From JBDTYT01 sp040005555 (GTDB lineage: Bacteria > Actinomycetota > UBA4738 > HRBIN12): 16,344 bases of DNA. Position numbers and translations under genes: made by a program. Positions within the stretch are counted from its first letter, which is position 1; the number at the start of each line of letters is the position of its first letter. The notes beneath the pieces are model-generated. The model saw only the letters and a program-made list of their open reading frames with translations. It did no database searches and was not told the origin of the DNA. The DNA lies in NCBI GenBank assembly GCA_040005555.1, contig JBDTYT010000033.1, positions 1 to 16,344 of the forward strand. Direction: 5' to 3'. Below, piece by piece: positions 1-4,952 of the stretch.

Positions 1-2
1 TG

Positions 3-164
3 GCGGTCTCGGTGTGCGGCGCCGTCTTCTTGATCAGCGACGTCTTGTTCGATGCGCGGATCGCCGTATCGGTCGCGGCTGCCGCGGGAGCCCTGTTCGC
101 CGGTCTGTGGTTCGTCTTTCCCCTCGCACGAGCGGTGCACTCGGACGCTGACCTGCGCGCGTGA
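3..164 (+). CDS. C-terminal end of a membrane protein (partial, possibly DUF6328-like)
   Basis: This is an open frame from the left edge to a TGA, giving 53 residues; the start lies outside the window. It reads as two hydrophobic helices, one rich in Val/Ile/Leu/Phe (about residues 2-17) and one rich in Ala/Gly (about 21-43), ending in LWFVFPLARA and a short polar tail. The aromatic-Pro pattern 'LWFVFPL' resembles the C-terminus of DUF6328 integral membrane proteins as I remember that family, but with only the last third visible this is tentative. A hairpin terminator follows about 45 nt downstream. No function can be assigned. Confidence 0.6.
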   Translation, partial: AVSVCGAVFLISDVLFDARIAVSVAAAAGALFAGLWFVFPLARAVHSDADLRA

Positions 165-209
165 GCTCGGCCCATCGAGGTCCTGGCTCTTCCCGTCGCC
201 GGGGATCGA

Positions 210-247
210 AAACGCCCGCTCCCCGGCTAGGTTAGGAGCGGGCGTTT
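210..247. terminator. Strong bidirectional hairpin terminator
   Basis: A perfect 13-bp inverted repeat: the left arm at 210-222 (AAACGCCCGCTCC) pairs with 235-247 across a 12-nt loop. The A-run on the left and T-run on the right make it usable from both strands. It lies between the plus-strand partial gene ending at 164 and the minus-strand gene ending at 282. The sequence AGGAGCGGGCG of the right arm occurs again at 252-262, so the left arm could also pair with that second copy. Confidence 0.85.
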
Positions 248-281
248 CCTCAGGAGCGGGCGTCACCGCCCCAGGCTCGAA

Positions 282-464
282 CTAGTCCTTGTTGAGAGCC
301 TCGTTCACCTTGTCCTTGGCGCCGTCGACGGCATCCCCGGCCGTCTCCTTGACCTTCGCGCCTGCGCGATCCAGTTGACCCTCGCGCTTCAGCTTCTCGT
401 CGTCCGTGAGGTCGCCGACGGCCTCCTTCGTCCGACCCTTCGCTTCGTCCATCTTGTCGCCCAT
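282..464 (-). CDS. CsbD-family general stress protein (internal start)
   Basis: A 60-aa hydrophilic helical protein starting MGDKMDEAKGRTKEAVGDL and ending ALNKD, with the Lys/Glu/Ala/Gly-rich repeats typical of CsbD (YjbJ-like) stress proteins. Family members are SigB-controlled in Bacillus and their biochemical role is unclear. The ATG at 464 has a near-perfect Shine-Dalgarno (AAGGAGGT, 478-470) 5 nt upstream. A SigB-type promoter (GTTT-N16-GGGTAG, 518-493) sits just before it. These signals argue that CsbD is made as a free protein, even though the same frame is also the C-terminus of the longer ATPase ORF. Its length matches stand-alone CsbD proteins. Confidence 0.85.
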   Translation of the reverse strand: MGDKMDEAKGRTKEAVGDLTDDEKLKREGQLDRAGAKVKETAGDAVDGAKDKVNEALNKD

Positions 465-902
465 GCCGGACCTCCTTTCGTCGGGGGAACGCCTACCCGG
501 TCGATCGCCCGGATAAACGGTCCCGAGTCCGATCTCGAACCAGACGCTGGTCCCGTTCGTTCGATCGACGCCCCATCGATCGGTGAGGCGCTCGACGAGC
601 AGGAGCCCCCACCCGGCCGACTCCAACGGGTGGGCGGGTTCGAAGGCCGGCTGATCGAAGCCGGGCCCGGGATCGTGCACCTCGACGCGCACGACGTCAT
701 CCACGATCACGGAGACCTCGATCGCCTCGCCTTCGTCGAACCGCGCATGCCGCACGCTGTTCGTGACCAGCTCGCTCACCAGCAAGGACAGGTCGTGGAG
801 CACGTCGGAGCCGACCGAAGCCTCCAGCGGCTCGATCCGAGCTCGAGCCTCCCTTCCTGAGACAGGCTTGGGCGGGAGTCGGATGTCGAGGGCGATAGGC
901 AC
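282..902 (-). CDS. RsbW-like serine kinase/ATPase fused in frame to a CsbD domain
   Basis: The predicted product is 206 aa. Residues 1-125 or so are an RsbW/HATPase_c_2 anti-sigma-type domain with intact ATP-binding boxes: N-box SELVTNSVRHA, G1 box DPGPGF, GWGLLLVERL and GTSVWFEI. Such proteins bind or phosphorylate STAS partners in partner-switching circuits. No stop codon follows: after an Arg/Pro-rich linker (VYPGDRPGRRSPDERRSG) the frame continues into a complete CsbD stress protein. I chose GTG at 902 because GGGAGG lies 5 nt upstream; the frame opens at GTG 944, only 3 nt after a -10-like GGGTAC. A SigB-type promoter lies at 948-972. The linker itself is encoded by what looks like the promoter and ribosome-binding site of csbD, so the fusion may come from loss of a stop codon. 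A sequencing error is possible. Confidence 0.75.
   Translation of the reverse strand: MPIALDIRLPPKPVSGREARARIEPLEASVGSDVLHDLSLLVSELVTNSVRHARFDEGEAIEVSVIVDDVVRVEVHDPGPGFDQPAFEPAHPLESAGWGLLLVERLTDRWGVDRTNGTSVWFEIGLGTVYPGDRPGRRSPDERRSGMGDKMDEAKGRTKEAVGDLTDDEKLKREGQLDRAGAKVKETAGDAVDGAKDKVNEALNKD
493..518 (-). promoter_or_regulatory. SigB/SigF-type promoter for CsbD
   Basis: On the minus strand GTTT (518-515), a 16-nt spacer, then GGGTAG (498-493). This matches the SigB/SigF consensus (GTTT, about 15 nt, GGGTAT) except for the final base. The expected transcription start is near 485, leaving a leader of about 21 nt that contains the strong Shine-Dalgarno. It lies inside the 3' part of the ATPase reading frame. 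Confidence 0.7.
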
Positions 903-947
903 GGGAACCTCCCGTCGCCGGCTGAGCCGAGCCGGGATACGCACGTG

Positions 948-972
948 GTACCCAGGTCCGAAGCTACTAACC
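948..972 (-). promoter_or_regulatory. SigB/SigF-type promoter for the ATPase-CsbD gene
   Basis: On the minus strand GGTT (972-969), a 15-nt spacer, then GGGTAC (953-948), fitting the GNNT-N14-16-GGGTAY form known from Streptomyces SigB-like sigma factors. The -35 overlaps the stop codon of the upstream minus-strand gene. A start near 940 would give a leader of about 38 nt before GTG 902. Confidence 0.55.
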
Positions 973-1341
973 CCCGAGAGGAAGGGTGAAGCGCACGGTC
1001 GTGCGGCCGTCGTGCCTGGCGAAGCTCGTATCAGGGAACAGGGTTCTGATCAGATCGATCCGAGCCGGACCCTCCTGGGACCCGTCCGGAGCGAAGTCGC
1101 CGGTGCCCTCGACTTCGAACGCGACGATCTGAGGCTCGAACGTGGAACGCACGACCACGCTTCCGTGCGATCCCGGCTGACCGACCGATCCGGCGCACGC
1201 CTCGGAAACCGCGAGCTTCACGTCCTCGACCATGGCTTCATCGAACCCGGCGTGCTGAGCGATCTGCGACGAAAACGACCTGGCCGTGCCGAGGTACACG
1301 GCCACCGCGGGGATCTGCAGGGAGAAGGAATCAGCCGTCAC
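967..1341 (-). CDS. Degenerate RsbW-like anti-sigma regulatory protein
   Basis: A 124-aa protein starting VTADSFSLQIPAVAVYLG. The N-terminal pattern and 'VEDVKLAVSEAC' follow the RsbW/SpoIIAB HATPase fold. However, the N-box reads EACAGSVGQ where the family has EACTNAVxH, so the Mg-coordinating Asn is Gly and the His is Gln. The G1 box is also off (VEGTGDF). ATP binding and kinase activity are therefore doubtful; a pure binding role is more likely (inference). GTG at 1341 overlaps the TGA of the STAS gene (GTGA, 4 nt), and no Shine-Dalgarno is visible, so translation is probably coupled. The STAS partner upstream is its likely interaction partner. Confidence 0.8.
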   Translation of the reverse strand: MTADSFSLQIPAVAVYLGTARSFSSQIAQHAGFDEAMVEDVKLAVSEACAGSVGQPGSHGSVVVRSTFEPQIVAFEVEGTGDFAPDGSQEGPARIDLIRTLFPDTSFARHDGRTTVRFTLPLGG

Positions 1342-1673
1342 GACGCGGTCGCGGAGCCGAGATCCGTGTGGATCTGGAACACCTTGTCCAGGCCGGTGAC
1401 CGTGAGGACCTTGAGCGTCGAGCCCTCGTGGCACACGAGCCTGAGCGCGCCATCATGTTCCTTAAGACGGCGCAAGGCCCCGATCAACACCCCGAGACCG
1501 CTCGAATCCAAGAACCCGACTTCCTCGAGGTTCACGACCAACCTGCGCACGCCGCCGTCGATGAGCGATGCGATGCGGTCACGCAGGGCGGGCGCGGTGT
1601 ACAGGTCCACCTCGCCGACGATGTCGAGCACCGTCCAATCGCCTGCGCTCCGATCGGTGAGCTGGAGTTCGAT
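1338..1673 (-). CDS. STAS-domain anti-anti-sigma factor (RsbV/BldG-like)
   Basis: A 111-aa single STAS domain. The key motif is FLDSSGLGVLIGALRRL at about residues 54-70, with the phosphorylatable Ser of the DSSG loop at about 57. The hydrophobic strands VLDIVGEVDLYTAP and RRLVVNLEEV fit RsbV/SpoIIAA. Unphosphorylated, such proteins bind the anti-sigma factor and release the sigma factor. The start is a problem: the frame has no ATG, GTG or TTG between the minus-strand promoter and the domain. AGGAG at 1684-1680 lies 6 nt before an ATC (1673), which is my best candidate; ACG codons at 1679 and 1676 are alternatives. An in-frame GTG at 1760 would add 29 mostly basic residues and lies upstream of the -10. 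The gene overlaps the following RsbW-like gene. Confidence 0.85.
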   Translation of the reverse strand: MELQLTDRSAGDWTVLDIVGEVDLYTAPALRDRIASLIDGGVRRLVVNLEEVGFLDSSGLGVLIGALRRLKEHDGALRLVCHEGSTLKVLTVTGLDKVFQIHTDLGSATAS

Positions 1674-1733
1674 CGTCGTCTCCTGTCGAGACCGCCGCCG
1701 TCCACGGCCGCCGTACCCGGGTGAAAGCCCGGC

Positions 1734-1740
1734 TAGTATA
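1734..1740. promoter_or_regulatory. Overlapping divergent -10 elements
   Basis: TAGTAT (1734-1739) on the plus strand lies 11 nt before the GTG at 1751, and TATACT (1740-1735) on the minus strand faces the STAS gene. The two share the same bases, so only one RNA polymerase could open this site at a time. No convincing -35 is visible for either. The plus-strand transcript would have almost no leader, in line with the missing Shine-Dalgarno. Confidence 0.5.
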
Positions 1741-1750
1741 GGCGACCGTC

Positions 1751-2155
1751 GTGTCGTCACATCCTCCCGAGACCGTCTCCGCGCAGATCCCGGCAAGGGG
1801 AGAGTTCGTGCACGTGCTGCGCTCGGTCGCAGCCAGCGCGGCCGCCCGCATGAACCTGAGCGTGGACGCGATCGACGATCTGCGCCTGTCGGTCGACGAA
1901 GCCTGCGCGGAATTACTGAAGGCGGTCCCGAGCGGGTCGGTGCTCGAGCTCTCCATCCTCCGCACGGGCATCGACGTCGAGGTCGTGGTGTCTGTCGACG
2001 GTGATCCCGGTGCGTGGCCACCCAACGGCCATGAGCGAACCCTCGCCTGGCAGGTCCTTTCGGGTCTGTCGGACGAGGTGACGTTCGAGCGGTCCTCATC
2101 GGGTCCGGCCTTGCGGATCCGCATGCACGCCGTGCTCGAGGAGCTCGGGCACTGA
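1751..2155 (+). CDS. Degenerate RsbW-like anti-sigma factor, partner of the downstream sigma factor
   Basis: A 134-aa protein, VSSHPPETVSAQIPARGEF..., with the HATPase/RsbW layout 'EFVHVLRSVAASAAARMNL' then 'IDDLRLSVDEACAELLKA'. The N-box Asn is replaced by Glu (EACAELL), and the G1/G2 boxes are not recognisable (VDGDPGAWPP; LAWQVLSGL instead of a GxGL motif). This 'DEACAxLL' type is, as I recall, common directly upstream of SigB/F/G genes in Actinomycetota. It ends 19 nt before the sigma gene, so the two are surely one operon. It probably binds and inhibits the sigma factor without being an active kinase (inference). GTG 1751 has no Shine-Dalgarno; a -10 11 nt upstream suggests a near-leaderless mRNA. 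Confidence 0.85.
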   Translation: MSSHPPETVSAQIPARGEFVHVLRSVAASAAARMNLSVDAIDDLRLSVDEACAELLKAVPSGSVLELSILRTGIDVEVVVSVDGDPGAWPPNGHERTLAWQVLSGLSDEVTFERSSSGPALRIRMHAVLEELGH

Positions 2156-2174
2156 GGTCGGAGAGGCAGATGCC

Positions 2175-2921
2175 GTGAGCCCGCACCACGACTCGAGCGA
2201 TGCCGAGTTGTTCGCTCGCCTGCCCGACCCCGCGGCCCGCGAGGAGCTGCTGATGCGCAACAAGCCGTTGGCCGACTACCTCTCGCGCCGGTTCGCCGGT
2301 CGCGGCGAGCATGCGGAGGATCTGGCGCAGGTGGCCTCGATGGCGTTGTTGAAGTCGATCGACCGCTTCGATCCGGAGCGCGGGGTGCAATTCTCGACGT
2401 TCGCGACGGTGACGATCGTGGGCGAGCTCAAGCGCCACCTCCGTGATCGCGGGTGGGCGGTTCGCGTGCCGCGTCGGCTCCAAGAGCTCGGCCTGCGCGT
2501 GGGCAAGGTCGTGCCGGAGCTCGCTCAGGAGCTGGGACGGGCACCCACGGTCCCCGAGATCGCGAAACGAACCGCGATGAGCGAGGACGACGTCCTCGAC
2601 GCGATGGAAGCCTCGCAGGCGTACGCGACCGATTCGTTGGACGCTCCGGTCTCCGAGGACGACGATCGGGTCCCGGGAGACGCGCTCGGCACCGAGGACA
2701 CGCGGCTCGAGCTCATGGATGGGTGGGCCAGCGTCGCGCCGGCGCTCGAGCGCCTGCCGGCGCGCGAGAAGCGGATCCTGTACCTGCGGTTCTTCGAGGA
2801 CCGCACGCAGACGGAGATCTCCGAGGAGATCGGGATCTCGCAGATGCACGTCTCGCGTTTGCTCGCGCAGACGTTGGCGTTCCTCCGCGAGCACGTCGGC
2901 GGTGAGATCGAGCTGCCCTGA
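2175..2921 (+). CDS. SigB/SigF/SigG-family alternative RNA polymerase sigma factor
   Basis: A 248-aa group 3 sigma factor. Region 2 (about residues 25-105) includes the core-binding stretch EDLAQVASMALLKSIDRFDP and the -10 recognition/melting stretch QFSTFATVTIVGELKRHLRD. Region 3 (about 108-165) includes the typical ELGRAPTVPEIAKR. Region 4 (about 190-245) holds ERLPAREKRILYLRFFED and the helix-turn-helix TEISEEIGISQMHVSRLL, which reads the -35. Length and order match SigB/F/G proteins of Actinomycetota. GTG at 2175 follows GGAGAGG by about 9 nt; the ATG at 2170 runs into TGA at once. It is co-transcribed with the RsbW-like gene before it. Its likely targets include the GTTT-GGGTAG promoters found in this window, one of which begins directly after its stop codon. 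Confidence 0.93.
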   Translation: MSPHHDSSDAELFARLPDPAAREELLMRNKPLADYLSRRFAGRGEHAEDLAQVASMALLKSIDRFDPERGVQFSTFATVTIVGELKRHLRDRGWAVRVPRRLQELGLRVGKVVPELAQELGRAPTVPEIAKRTAMSEDDVLDAMEASQAYATDSLDAPVSEDDDRVPGDALGTEDTRLELMDGWASVAPALERLPAREKRILYLRFFEDRTQTEISEEIGISQMHVSRLLAQTLAFLREHVGGEIELP

Positions 2922-2947
2922 GTTTGCCGGGGCCGGCCCTCGGGTAG
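2922..2947 (+). promoter_or_regulatory. SigB/SigF-type promoter for the CDGSH gene
   Basis: GTTT (2922-2925), a 16-nt spacer, GGGTAG (2942-2947), then 9 nt to the ATG at 2957. The -35 starts at the base after the sigma-factor stop codon. The short distance to the ATG and the absence of a Shine-Dalgarno suggest a leaderless or almost leaderless mRNA. Confidence 0.7.
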
Positions 2948-2956
2948 TGAGCACCC

Positions 2957-3223
2957 ATGCCCGAGGTGACGACGCCGACGCGAACGGACGTGCGCTCGAT
3001 CGGCAGCTCAGCTGCGGTGGAACGGTTCGACGGCGCGACCATCACCGTGTATCCCGACGGCCCGGCGTTGGTCCGTGGACGCTTTCGTCTCCAGGACGAG
3101 CTGGGCAACGAGGTCGAGACCGATCGCGCCACGATCGCGCTCTGCCGGTGCGGGAAGTCGCGTCTGCACCCGATGTGCGACGGAACCCACAAGGCGCTCC
3201 CAGCCGAGCTGCGCCCGAGCTGA
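2957..3223 (+). CDS. CDGSH-type iron-sulfur protein
   Basis: An 88-aa protein whose C-terminal part holds the complete mitoNEET-type [2Fe-2S] motif CRCGKSRLHPMCDGTHK (about residues 63-79): three Cys and one His ligand in C-X-C-X2-S-X3-P-X-C-D-G-T-H spacing. The preceding strands (ATITVYPDGPALVRGRFRL) are usual for small bacterial CDGSH proteins. The role is probably electron or cluster transfer in the cytosol; no transmembrane segment is present. It is preceded by a SigB-type promoter. It is convergent with the iron-containing redox enzyme gene, 17 nt away; I recall this gene pair as recurrent in Actinomycetota, which suggests a functional partnership. Confidence 0.92.
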   Translation: MPEVTTPTRTDVRSIGSSAAVERFDGATITVYPDGPALVRGRFRLQDELGNEVETDRATIALCRCGKSRLHPMCDGTHKALPAELRPS

Positions 3224-3240
3224 ACCCGCCGGGCCGGGCG

Positions 3241-4224
3241 TCAGAGCGGAAGCAGCGACGAAGCCCCGCGCTCCCAGCAGCCCATGAGGTGCTCCGCGAA
3301 ACGGCGCTCCAGGGCCATCAGGCATCGGCCGCCGAAGATCACATCCGCCGCGAGATCCGGCTCGGCATCGATGAGCGAGCCGGCCAGATCGTAGGCGGCG
3401 ATCATGTCGTGCACCGAATCGGCCACGACATGCTCGTCGAAGAAGTCCGTGGCCTGCTCGCCGAAGCCGAGGCGCCGCAGGCCGTCCCCGTAACGACGGT
3501 TCGGGATGGACGAAGTGAGCTCGAAGATCGCCAGGTGGCCGGCGACCGCTCCCCTCCACCGTCGGTGCAGCCCGAACAACGACATCAGGTTCACCGTGGC
3601 GAGCGTCACCCCCGGGATCCGGTCGAGATATCGGCCGTACGCGTCGTCCAACCCGACCTCACGCATCGTCTTCGCGAACAGCGAGGCGTGCATCCGAGGG
3701 GCGGAGCCGCCGCCGTACTCGTCCGCCTGGATCTCGATGAGAGCGGCCTTCGCCCTCCCGCCGAGCCGGGGGATCGCGAACGAGTGGGGATCGGCCTCCT
3801 TGAGGTGGTACGCGCTCCGGTGTATCAGGAACTCGTCGAACTGCTCGCGGGTCCCCTCGCGCGCGAGCAAGCTCGACAGGGACGGTCCATCGTTCTCAGC
3901 CGACAACTCGATGAGCATGCCCGGCACCGAGCGCCCCTCGACCGGCATGTGCCCGACCTCGGCCGACAGCGCGCGTTCGAACGGTTCCTCCAGTTCGCGT
4001 CGGAAGGCGAGGAGCGACGGCTCCCACTCCCACCGACCGTCGATCCCCTCGAACGAGCGGTAATGCAGCTCGTAGCAGACGTAGAGCGCGAGGTGAAGGT
4101 CGTCGGAAGAGAGCGCGTCTCCCTCGAGGGGCCGACCGTGCGCCGCGAGCTCATGGCTGCCCATCTCGAGCTCACCGAACAAGCGCTCCGTGATGGGACC
4201 TCGCGGCGAAGGAAGCTGTGCCAT
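3241..4224 (-). CDS. Iron-containing redox enzyme, haem-oxygenase-like fold
   Basis: A 327-aa all-helical protein resembling the 'iron-containing redox enzyme' family (Haem_oxygenas_2/HDO superfamily). Diagnostic stretches are LYVCYELHYRSF (about residues 48-59), the His/Glu/Asp-rich IHRSAYHLKEADPHSF (about 134-149) and ALIEIQADEYGGG followed by RMHASLF (about 161-183); these carry candidate iron ligands (E52, H54, H140, E143, D168, E169, H179). Members are non-haem diiron oxidases or oxygenases; the substrate here cannot be told. ATG 4224 is chosen as the first ATG; TTG 4257 would add 11 residues. No clear Shine-Dalgarno precedes either. The gene faces the CDGSH gene tail to tail. Confidence 0.82.
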   Translation of the reverse strand: MAQLPSPRGPITERLFGELEMGSHELAAHGRPLEGDALSSDDLHLALYVCYELHYRSFEGIDGRWEWEPSLLAFRRELEEPFERALSAEVGHMPVEGRSVPGMLIELSAENDGPSLSSLLAREGTREQFDEFLIHRSAYHLKEADPHSFAIPRLGGRAKAALIEIQADEYGGGSAPRMHASLFAKTMREVGLDDAYGRYLDRIPGVTLATVNLMSLFGLHRRWRGAVAGHLAIFELTSSIPNRRYGDGLRRLGFGEQATDFFDEHVVADSVHDMIAAYDLAGSLIDAEPDLAADVIFGGRCLMALERRFAEHLMGCWERGASSLLPL

Positions 4225-4280
4225 CGCGCCAGCGATTCCCACGGAGCAAGGCCCCAAACGTGGACGCGAGGGCCGCCCAT

Positions 4281-4305
4281 GTTTGTGCGAACTCGCAGCG
4301 GGTAG
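4281..4305 (+). promoter_or_regulatory. SigB/SigF-type promoter for the GlsB/YeaQ gene
   Basis: GTTT (4281-4284), a 15-nt spacer, GGGTAG (4300-4305). The expected start is near 4312, giving a leader of about 23 nt that contains AAGGAG at 4322-4327. Confidence 0.7.
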
Positions 4306-4334
4306 GCACTGGCGAAACCGAAAGGAGAAACGAC

Positions 4335-4592
4335 ATGGACATCATCATCTGGTTGATCGTGGGACTCATCGCGGGTGCGCTCGCGCGTCTGCTCGTCCCA
4401 GGGCGCGACCCGATGGGCGTCCTCGGGACCATGATCTTGGGCCTCGTGGGCTCGCTCCTCGGCGGATTGGTCGCGGACGCGCTCGCGGGCGGCGATCAGA
4501 GCTTCAGCCCCGCGGGCCTCATCGGCTCGATCCTCGGTGCCGTCGTTGTGCTGCTGATCTACCGATCGGTACGCAGCCGCAGCACTGTCTGA
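4335..4592 (+). CDS. GlsB/YeaQ/YmgE-family small stress membrane protein
   Basis: An 85-aa protein with three hydrophobic helices: IIIWLIVGLIAGALARLLVP, GVLGTMILGLVGSLLGGLVA and GLIGSILGAVVVLLIY. The glycine-zipper pattern and the 'PGRDPMG' turn after the first helix are typical of the GlsB/YeaQ/YmgE (transglycosylase-associated) family. Homologs are general-stress inner-membrane proteins; a precise activity is not established. ATG 4335 has AAGGAG 7 nt upstream. A SigB-type promoter precedes it, consistent with stress induction. A hairpin follows, then a small Cys-rich ORF on the same strand. Confidence 0.92.
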   Translation: MDIIIWLIVGLIAGALARLLVPGRDPMGVLGTMILGLVGSLLGGLVADALAGGDQSFSPAGLIGSILGAVVVLLIYRSVRSRSTV

Positions 4593-4606
4593 ACCTGGTG
4601 GCTGAC

Positions 4607-4652
4607 GGGTCGCCGCTCCGGGACGCCCCCTTCGCCCGTGGGGCGGCGACCC
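4607..4652 (+). terminator. Hairpin after the GlsB gene
   Basis: A 10-bp perfect stem: GGGTCGCCGC (4607-4616) pairs with GCGGCGACCC (4643-4652) around a 26-nt loop. It begins 14 nt after the GlsB stop. There is no T-run, so it could be a GC-type terminator or a processing or attenuation structure before the next gene. Confidence 0.45.
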
Positions 4653-4697
4653 TCGCCGCCGGGATCGAATAGCCCGATCGAAGAAGAAAGGTGATCG

Positions 4698-4934
4698 ATG
4701 GATCGGCTCCTCTTGCGATGCATGGCCTGCGAGCACGTCACGGCCGTCGATGACGTGACGACCTGTTGTCCGTGTGGCCGATCGATCGCTTGGTACCGAG
4801 ACGGCGTGCTCGAGATCCACGGACCTGCTCGCGCGCTCGCGCTGCTGGAGCCCGCGCCGGATCCCGACGGGTCCTCGGGCGATGTCGCAGACCCCGCAGA
4901 GGTTCGTCGGGCGGTGGTCGCGCCGTTGATCTGA
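4698..4934 (+). CDS. Small Cys-rich (zinc-ribbon-like) hypothetical protein
   Basis: A 78-aa protein. The N-terminal third has C8-x2-C11 and C23-C24-x-C26, which could form a zinc or rubredoxin-like knuckle (CMAC ... CCPCGRS). This is followed by a short strand region (IAWYRDGVLEIHG) and an acidic, Pro/Asp-rich tail. ATG 4698 is preceded by AAGGTG about 6 nt upstream, a reasonable ribosome-binding site. I do not recognise the family. It lies 105 nt after the GlsB gene on the same strand and could share its stress promoter by read-through. Codon use looks like the neighbours. Confidence 0.65.
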   Translation: MDRLLLRCMACEHVTAVDDVTTCCPCGRSIAWYRDGVLEIHGPARALALLEPAPDPDGSSGDVADPAEVRRAVVAPLI

Positions 4935-4952
4935 CGCTCGCGTGGGCGAGAC

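Noticed and set aside
1714..1719. GGGTAC on the minus strand upstream of the STAS gene as a SigB-type -10
   Set aside because: No GNNT/GTTT at 14-16 nt upstream; the TATACT at 1740-1735 is the better -10.
763..2004. 413-aa plus-strand open frame
   Set aside because: A shadow of the minus-strand STAS/RsbW genes and of the real plus gene at 1751; its translation is low-complexity Arg/Ser/Pro.
1674..2954. Long minus-strand N-terminal extension of the STAS frame (open from 2954)
   Set aside because: It covers the anti-sigma and sigma genes in antisense, is Arg-rich and shows no domain; only the STAS part from about 1673 is coding.
3212..3240. 6-bp inverted repeat between the CDGSH and iron-enzyme genes
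   Set aside because: CGCCCG/CGGGCG with a 17-nt loop is expected by chance in such GC-rich sequence and has no T-run.
2719..4305. 528-aa plus-strand open frame
   Set aside because: It overlaps the sigma and CDGSH genes out of frame and the iron-enzyme gene in antisense; no recognisable motif.
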